From Erythroxylum novogranatense (taxonomy: Eukaryota; Streptophyta; Magnoliopsida; Malpighiales; Erythroxylaceae): a stretch of 64,000 nucleotides of DNA. The notes below the pieces were generated by a model. It made no database searches. It was not told the DNA's origin and worked only from the letters and a program-made list of their open reading frames with translations. The stretch spans positions 93,892,818-93,956,817 of the forward strand of contig CM057227.1 of assembly GCA_029891385.1 (NCBI GenBank), given 5' to 3'. Positions 57,509-64,000 of this stretch are shown piece after piece. The first letter of the stretch is position 1. Each line of letters starts with the position of its first letter. Both the position numbers and the translations under genes were made by a program.

Positions 57509-59713
57509 TGTTGGGCCCCAAATTGTTTTTCTTGATGTTACTAAGTATGAATTTAATTGATTTATGATTTATGATTTATGACATAGTTTGATTTTATTGG
57601 AGATGTTAATGGAAAATTTGAATTATTTGAGATTAGTATGGAATAAGTGTTTGAAAGAGTAGAAATGTTGAGGGCAAAATGGTCAAGGCACTTGAGTTAT
57701 GATGTTTAAGGCTAAGCAAAGGAGGGCATTTGAGTCTTTGTATTTTCATTAGGTTTAAGGAGTTAAAGGAAAAGAGAGAAGAAAAGAAAAAGAGAAAAGA
57801 AGAAGAGAAGAGCATCGTAGGAGAGGAAGAAGAGGGAGAAGAAGAGGAAAGCTCCAGTTGTAGATTTCGAAGGTTTAGAAGCATTCTTCAGGTTTGTTTC
57901 ACTCTTCTACTCATGTTTAGGTTGAATCAAACCCTAGTTTTGCTTGGATTGAGTGGAAATCGATGGAGTTAGGGTTTATGGGAAAGATTTGTAGATTTGC
58001 ATGGGTTGTTGTTTTGTTAATGTTTTTGGTGTTAGAATGAGTTTAGAATGGAAGTATGGAACTTGATTTATGGGTTAGATGTGTTGTAGTTGAGAAAGGA
58101 AAGGTTTTAAGGTTGAAAATGGCGGAAACTGGGTTTGGGAGACAAAGCTCCGTCAACATGCGTCATGACGCAAGCGTGAGGAGGCCGCATGTGGCATGCA
58201 AAAAGCCACACGTCATGACGTGTTGTGTCAAGACGCCATGACGAAAGCGAGCCTCGTCGGGCGAGGCCGATTTTCAAAAGCAGATGGTTTTTAGTATTTT
58301 GATCATATATTTTGCTACAGAAGTCCTTTTGAGGTTATTTTTGAGGCGTTGTAAACTAGAGACATAGAGCTACAAGTCTTGTGAAGTATGAAGTTCTAAA
58401 TCAGTTTCTAAGGATATGAAATTTTGGATGGAAGTTCAGAATGAAATTATTATTTCAGCAAAAGTTATTGAATGAGATTTTGGTTCTTATTTTAGGAGAT
58501 CAAGTGAGGCAAGAGGATCAAGAGGCTCAAGAGGAAACTCATTCTTAGGCAGGAACAAGCAAAGAAATCAGGTGGGTTCATGTTTATAATAGAGTATATA
58601 AGTACTCAATGTTTTGTTCAAATCAAGAAAGAATTAATGCATTGAAATTGCATCATCACATCGCATTATATACGATTAGGAATGATTATATGTTGTTACA
58701 TGATTTGCATTCATGAATTATGAAAAGAATTCCAAAAGGAGTTTTCTCCTTTCACTAATACAAGTACATGAATTCAAGTTTTATGATATACATGACAAGC
58801 AAGATTACAAGCAAGTGCGGTTTATAAACAAGATTACAAGAACATGAATAATGCATGTTTATGTGGGTTTCGGTGTCCCTCACAAATAGTCAAGTGCACA
58901 TTGACTCACTAAAAGGCTTCTCCCGCCTCGCCTGACGTGGGCATGTGGTTTCTCACAAGGATTCCCTCATTTAAACTACGCCTACACATCAACATTTCGA
59001 TGGCATGTAGTACGTCACTAACCGTGGACAACCCAAACCATTATGTCATGTTATGTGTTACGATTTGTTATGTGTCATGCATCATGAATTGTTCAAGAAC
59101 CAAGCATTTTTCAAGACAATGACATATACATGATCAATGACTATGATTTCAACAAGTACCACGACAATGAGATATTTTTGAATACTTTTGCTTATTACTA
59201 TATTATAAATATGTTCCCACGAGCTTTATAGCTCACCCCCTCTAATCTTACCCATTCAGGTGACGAGCAGGAAATCGAGTGAGTTACGAGTACGGCGGCA
59301 CTCCATTTTGTCATGTTTATTTTTAAACTTTAGTTTCATTTCAAGTACTATCGGTTCAAGAGTATTTTGTATTTTTGGTTCTTGAACTCAAAGTTGTAAT
59401 TTGGTTTGAGATGTTCTTAAAGCTTTAGTAAAACTCATCTTTTTGATAACGACTTATGGATATGTTTGTTTTAAAGCATGAAAGTAAGTTTTGAGATTGT
59501 TCACGATGGGTCCATTGAACTTCCGATGGTCTCCTTCTCAATCGTTAAATTGATCTGCTTAGCCTTGTTTATTAAATCACATGAAAGGTGTTTCAAGTTT
59601 GTTTTCCAAGAGCCCATTAATCTTCCACGGGTCTTTTTCCTTACATGTATCATTAGCACGTTTCACGCCACGCTCTCATGTCCGATGTTGGGTTCCGGCA
59701 GCGGGGTCCAACA
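57509..59713 (+). repeat. Element D 5' LTR
   Basis: 2,205 bp. A purine-rich leader near 57,765-57,860 looks like exon 1. Predicted donor TTCAG/GTTTGT (57,892), acceptor TTATTTTAG/G (58,495), mini-exon 58,496-58,571 (76 nt, rich in CAAGAGG-like words), donor ATCAG/GTGGGTTC (58,572), acceptor TTACCCATTCAG/G (59,259). The GCTCACCCCCTCTAATC run before the last acceptor resembles GCTCACCCCACCTCTCATC in H. Confidence 0.85.
58161..58243. repeat. CGTCATGACG palindrome array in D LTR
   Basis: CGTCATGACG at 58,161-58,170 and 58,211-58,220, with a GTCAAGACGCCATGACG relative at about 58,227-58,243 and a GCATGTGGCATGC near-palindrome at 58,187-58,199. GC- and CpG-rich in an AT-rich LTR, inside predicted intron 1. 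Confidence 0.8.
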
Positions 59714-59718
59714 TGTTT

Positions 59719-59730
59719 TGGTATCAGAGC
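59719..59730 (+). promoter_or_regulatory. Element D primer binding site (tRNA-Met type)
   Basis: TGGTATCAGAGC, 5 nt after the LTR end. Confidence 0.9.
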
Positions 59731-59904
59731 GCCTAGGTTTTTGATCTAGGGCTGCATTACATGGCTTTCAAGACATAACTTGCATTGTTTTACCCGATAG
59801 GAATAACTTGCATTGTTTTACACGATCGGAACTGTTTTTGCATATTTTGAAAATTGTCGTACTTGAACTAAAGTTTTCAATGGTTTTCTATTCAAGGAGT
59901 GAAC

Positions 59905-60840
59905 ATGCCACCTCGAAGGAGAACTCGGGGAGCTACGACTCGGTCTCATTCTCGTCAGGGGAGTACGGATGAATCCCATAATCCTCAGGATGCCGGGACA
60001 CATTCTGTTCTGATTTCAGAGGCACCTAGTTTGCAACAAGAAGTGCCTCCTCCGCCTCCTCCTATGCCTTAGGGAACTCCCATAGATTCGAGTTTCTTTC
60101 AAGCCTTTGCTCAGGCTTTCACGTATGCTATAGGTCAGAGATCTCAGATGCCGATGCAAGCTCCAGTAGACAGGAGTGGGCAGTATGACAAACTCCGGAA
60201 GTTTGGGGTTGTGGATTTCAGTGGGACTACAATCCGTAAGAGGTCAAGCCTGGTCAAGAGGACCGAGAGGGTTCTAGTTCAGATGAGATGCTCGAGATGA
60301 GGCAAGCTAGATTATGCAATCGACCACATTGCGGGGTGACCTTTGCATTGGTGGGAGTCAGTGCCTCACAGTCAGGTTGTGACATCAGTGTTGACATGGA
60401 GGGACTTTGTAGAAGTGTTTCGAAAGAAGTATCTCTCCAGGGTTTATGTGCAAGAGAAGGCCAGGAAATTTCTGAATCTCATGCAGAGGGACATGAGTGT
60501 GAGCGAGTATGAGCTGAAGTTCACACAGCTTTCCCGGTATGCAGCCAACATTGTGGCAACAGAGGAAGACAAGTGTCGCAAGTTTAAAGGAGGTCTTCAC
60601 TTGGGGATTAGGGAGAAAGTCCTGATTCACAATTTCTGTGACTACCAAAGGTTGGTGGATGCCGCCTCCAGCCGAGAAGTCGAGAATATCGAAATGAAGC
60701 GCATAAGAAGAGGAAGAACAGGGAGCAGACTTATAGAAAGGGTACTAGTGCTCTATTGCCTGAGAGGATCACGAGGAGCTCTTACAGTCAGAGTGAAGTG
60801 GGTAGCAGTGGGGCTACTAAGAACAAGCAGGTGAGGGCAG
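59905..60840 (+). pseudogene. Element D gag
   Basis: ATG at 59,905 opens MPPRRRTRGATTRSHSRQG and a proline-rich stretch, then a TAG near 60,069. Similarity resumes in the same region with SSFFQAFAQAFTYAIGQRSQ and KFGVVDFSG, shifts frame near 60,290, and continues from 60,343 with LTWRDFVEVFRKKYL, LNLMQRDMSVSEYELKFTQL and KCRKFKGGLHLGIREKV, the Retrotrans_gag domain. Gag would form the particle shell. The start is set by the first ATG after the primer site and the usual basic N-terminus. Confidence 0.88.
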
Positions 60841-60879
60841 TATTAGGGCAAGCCTCTAATGTGGGAGGTGTAGAAGAGC

Positions 60880-61065
60880 AGAAGAAGTGGTTCAACTATC
60901 TCTTATGTGACCAAGCAGGGAAGCATCACTGGAGAGTGCCTCAGGTCACTTGGAGTTTGTTTCAGATGCGGAGAGAAGGGACATATAGCCAAGCATTATC
61001 CACAGGCACAAAGACAAGAGGGGTCGCAGTTTTAGGCTCCAAGGCATGCAGAGACAAGAGGAACC
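60880..61065 (+). pseudogene. Element D nucleocapsid zinc knuckle
   Basis: Near 60,958-61,000 it reads CFRCGEKGHIAKHYP, where the fourth ligand Cys is Tyr (one G-to-A change on the sense strand). A weaker upstream unit lies near 60,906. A stop follows at about 61,035. Confidence 0.8.
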
Positions 61066-61650
61066 GTGGCCATCGAGGTAGGCAGCTCTAGGACTGCAAG
61101 GAAGGCTGTTCCTCCAGGAAGGCCAAGGGGTCAGGCACCGGCAAGAGTGTTTGCCATGACCAGGGAGGAAGCTGCAGCCGCACCTGAGGTTGTCACGGGT
61201 ATGGCTCGATTATTTGATTCAAGCAGATTTGTTTTGATTGATTCGGTTCCACGACTCTTTTGTTTCATGAGCATAGCATTGCATGGTGTGAGTTCTGTGC
61301 CTTTGGATATGCCTTTGATTGTTAGTACTCCTCTAGGGAGGAACGTGGTGATCAGTCAAGTGTATGAGCAGTGTGAGCTTTTTATTGATGGTGCTAGATT
61401 GGTAGTGGACTTACTACCGCTAGACCTTAGAGGATTAGACATTATTCTGGGGATGGATACCATGGAGAAGTATCTGGCCAAGCTGGATTGTGGTCAGAAA
61501 GAGGTAGAGTTTGATCTGGGCAATGGTGAGAAGGTGATCTTCAGAGGAGATAGGAAGACACCATCACCAAGATTGATTTCAGCTATGTTAGCTGAAAGGA
61601 TGATGGGCCAGGGATGTGAAGCTTACTTGGCGCTTGTTGTAGATGCCGAT
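61066..61650 (+). pseudogene. Element D aspartic protease
   Basis: First half of a 381-codon open frame. [19 protein letters not shown] starts the retropepsin-like fold, but the residues after the Asp read SVPRLF instead of the family S-G-A-T-H-S, so the catalytic D-S/T-G is damaged. The later [19 protein letters not shown] and [14 protein letters not shown] match the fold's second half. It runs on in frame to RT without a stop. Confidence 0.85.
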
Positions 61651-62520
61651 GTGCATGAAGGGAAGTTAGAGGATTTCCCGGTTGTGAGGGAGTTTCCAGA
61701 TGTTTTCCCAGATGAGTTACCAGGTTTGCCGCAGGTGAGGGAAATCGAGTTTGCCATTGACTTGATTCCCAGAACTGCGCCTATTTCTATACCGCCTTAC
61801 TGGATGGCTCCAGCTAAGTTGAGGGAGCTTAAGGAACAGTTGGAGGAACTGTTAGAGAAGGGATATGTCAGGCCGAGTTCGTCTCCTTGGGGAGCACCGT
61901 ATCTGTTTGTTAAGAAGAAAGATAGGTCATGGCGGATGTGCATTGACTATCGGAGACTCAACAAGGTGACAATTAAGAACAAGTATGCGTTGCCACGGAT
62001 AGATGACCTGTTTGACCAGCTGCAGGGAGCTAGGGTCTTCTCCAAGATTGATCTCAGGTCAGGTTATCATCAGCTCATAATCAAGGAGTCTGATGTAAGC
62101 AAGACAGCATTCAGGACACGATATGGGCACTATGAGTTTTTGGTTATGCCATTCGGCTTGACCAATGCTCCAGCTGCTTTCATGGATCTCATGAATAGGG
62201 TCTTCAAGTAGTTTCTGGATCAGTTTGTCATATTATTTATAGATGACATTCTGGTGTATTCTAAGAGTGAAGAAGATCATGAGGAGCATCTCAGGATTGT
62301 ATTGCGGACTCTTAGGGAGAGAGAGCTTTATGCCAAGTTCAGCAAGTGTGAGTTTTGGCTTCATGAGGTGACTTTCCTTGGACATGTGATTTCGCAGGAT
62401 GGTGTGCATGTTGATCCAAGGATAGTTGAAGCAGTGGTCAATTGGCATGCAGCCAAAACAGTGACAGAGGTAAGGAGTTTTCTGGGTCTGCAGGTTACTA
62501 CAGGAGGTTTGTAGAAGGAT
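61651..62520 (+). pseudogene. Element D reverse transcriptase
   Basis: [73 protein letters not shown] and [17 protein letters not shown] in one frame to a TAG at 62,209. The same frame then gives [12 protein letters not shown] with the Asp-Asp pair near 62,235, and [11 protein letters not shown] frameshift near 62,490 breaks the connection to [13 protein letters not shown]. Catalytic residues are all present; one stop and one indel inactivate it. Confidence 0.92.
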
Positions 62521-63293
62521 TCTCCATGATAGCTGCTCCGATGACTAAGCTATTGAGGAAGAATCAGAAGTTTATCTGGACTGATGAGTGCCAGAAGAGC
62601 TTTGAGGAGCTCAAGCACAGGTTGACAAGTGCTCCAGTGCTGATTTTACCTTCTGATGATGAGGGCTATACAGTGTATAGTGACGCTTTGAGGAAGGGTC
62701 TAGGTTGTGTATTGATGCAAGGAGACAGGGTGATAGCATATGCTTCAAGGCAACTGAAGCAGTATGAGTTGAATTACCCGACTCATGACTTGGAATTGGC
62801 AGCAGTGATCTTTGCCTTGAAGATTTGGAGGCATTATCTTTATGGTGTTCAGACCAGGATCTTTACAGATCACAAGAGCCTCAAGTACTTACTGAGCCAG
62901 AAGGAATTGAATTTAAGGCAGAGAAGGTGGATTGAGTTACTCAAGGACTATGATTTGTTGATTGAGTACCATCCAGGCAAGGCGAATGTAATGGCGGATG
63001 CTTTGAGCAGAAAGTCTTCTATTGCTCATGTTCAGGCAGTTTATCTTCCTTTATTGGAAGAGATGGCCAAGCTTAAGATAAGCTTGAAGCAGGAGGAACC
63101 AAATTGCCTTCTAACTAATTTCAGAGTAAGGCCTATACTCAGGGAGAAGGTTAAGGAGTTGCAGGCGCAAGATGCAAAGTTGAGCAAGCTTAGGGAGGAA
63201 ATTCAGAATGGTAAGGTTTCTGAGGTAGTAGTGAGAGATGATGGACTCATGACGGTGGGGGATGACTTTGTATTCCGCATAACAGGAAGTTAA
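62442..63293 (+). pseudogene. Element D RT connection and RNase H
   Basis: 283-codon frame. It starts in the RT thumb ([20 protein letters not shown]) and passes [16 protein letters not shown] (first Asp), [16 protein letters not shown] (Glu), [13 protein letters not shown] (Asp) and [15 protein letters not shown] (last Asp), then a linker ending in a stop at 63,293. All four acidic residues of RNase H are intact. Confidence 0.92.
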
Positions 63294-63298
63294 GGATG

Positions 63299-64000
63299 AG
63301 ATTCGGATGAGGCACAACGCGCCTTACGCCATGCACCCAGCAAAGCACTGGGACGCAGAGATTTGAGAGAGCATTTATGGTGGAAGGGCATGAAGAGAGA
63401 TGTAGCAGAGTATGTCAGTAAGTGTCTCGTGTGTCAGAAAGTCAAGGCTGAACACCAGGAGCCTTCAGGCAAGTTAAGGCCATTGTCCATTCCTGAGTGG
63501 AAGTGGCAAAGAGTAACCATGGATTTTCTGATGGGTTTGCCTAAGACTAGTAGGAAGCATGATGCCATATGGGTTATTGTGGATCGGTTGACGAAGTCAG
63601 CCCATTTTCTAGCAATCAAGCAGACTGATTCGTTGCATGTGCTAGCCAAGAAGTAAATTGATGAGGTAGTGAGATTGCACGGGATTCCAGATTCTATAGT
63701 TTCTGACAGGGATCCTCGGTTCACTTCGAGATTCTGGGGAAGTTTGCAGGAAGCTTTAGGTACTAAGCTGCATTTTAGTACGACATTCCACCCTCAGACG
63801 GATGGTCAATATGAGAGGACCATTCGGACACTTGAGGGAATGTTCAGGGCATGTGTGATGGATTTCAAGGGAGCTTGGGATGAGCATTTGCCATTGGCCG
63901 AATTTGCTTATAACAATTCGTACCATTCGAGTATTCAGATGGCTCCATATAAGGCATTGTATGGAAGGAGGTATAGAACTCCGATATGTTGGGATGAAGA
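63299..64000 (+). pseudogene. Element D integrase, partial at window edge
   Basis: RHNAPYAMHP gives the two His of the zinc site, then a frameshift near 63,350. From 63,363: LWWKGMKRDVAEYVSKCLVC (Cys pair), WQRVTMDFLMGLPKTS (first catalytic Asp), IWVIVDRLTKSAHFLAIKQ. A TAA at 63,654-63,656 interrupts. Then [16 protein letters not shown] (second Asp), [20 protein letters not shown] (Glu) and [20 protein letters not shown]. The DDE triad is complete though split by breaks. The C-terminal part lies beyond the window. Confidence 0.9.

Larger units (their letters stand above)
57509..64000 (+). mobile_element. Element D: Ty3/gypsy retrotransposon, plus strand, cut by window end
   Basis: 5' LTR 57,509-59,713, primer site 59,719-59,730, then gag, CCHC, protease, RT, RNase H and integrase, which runs off the right edge. 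This is the Ty3/gypsy order. Its LTR family (TGTTGGGCCCC...GGTCCAACA) differs from A/B/C and is closer in termini to H. In-frame stops and frameshifts occur in gag, between protease and RT, inside RT, at RNase H and before integrase. The chromodomain end and 3' LTR are outside the window, so the clade is not fixed. Confidence 0.92.

Noticed and set aside
57730..57972. Lys/Glu-rich 80-codon frame
   Set aside because: It lies in the purine-rich leader of the D LTR and spans a predicted splice donor; low-complexity composition explains it.

Overview
The window is plant nuclear DNA made almost wholly of nested transposable elements. Plant-type Ty1/copia and Ty3/gypsy polyproteins, long LTRs with initiator-tRNA-Met-type primer sites, a CACTA-type DNA transposon and AT-rich spacers point to heterochromatin of an angiosperm, probably a eudicot; I cannot name the species. 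I found no intact host gene, tRNA or rRNA. All element reading frames are broken by stops or frameshifts.

Left half (1-38,341), a nest of at least five levels. The oldest layer is a decayed copia element O on the minus strand (RT at 1-1,323, integrase at 2,924-3,747, protease and gag at 14,207-15,312). It was entered by a solo-LTR-like insert F (1,324-2,923) and by A, a 10.4 kb non-coding LTR element on the minus strand (3,753-14,201, target duplication ATTTG). Next to the O gag remnant lies a CACTA-like transposon G (15,316-38,338, duplication AGT). G was entered by B, a second non-coding LTR element (15,935-35,244). The 3' LTR of B was entered by copia element E (23,503-34,204, duplication ATATG), and the 3' LTR of E by H, a 5.7 kb sequence that looks like a giant solo LTR (27,323-32,999).

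Middle (38,342-43,810): 3.3 kb without recognisable content, then a 1.62 kb tandem duplication. Its second copy is split by C, a nearly full-length chromodomain Ty3/gypsy element on the minus strand (43,811-53,796, duplication GCAAA). Right (53,802-64,000): the rest of the second duplication copy merges into a related LTR I, followed by a partial LTR J that is cut by Ty3/gypsy element D (57,509 to the window end, plus strand, cut in integrase).

Main observation. The LTRs of A, B, C, D and I, and more weakly H, appear to share one layout not explained by textbook LTR parts: a 5' leader with two predicted introns around a mini-exon of 66-76 nt. Inside the first intron, in all but H, is an array of short palindromes whose sequence is family-specific (AAGTCGACTT in A, CGTCGCGACG in B and C, CGTCATGACG in D, CCCACG..CGTGGG types in I). 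The non-coding elements A and B keep the LTR layout, primer site, polypurine tract and a hairpin beside it. Their LTRs resemble those of coding element C, so they look like non-autonomous passengers of C-like elements. All of this was read by eye; splice sites and family names are predictions.
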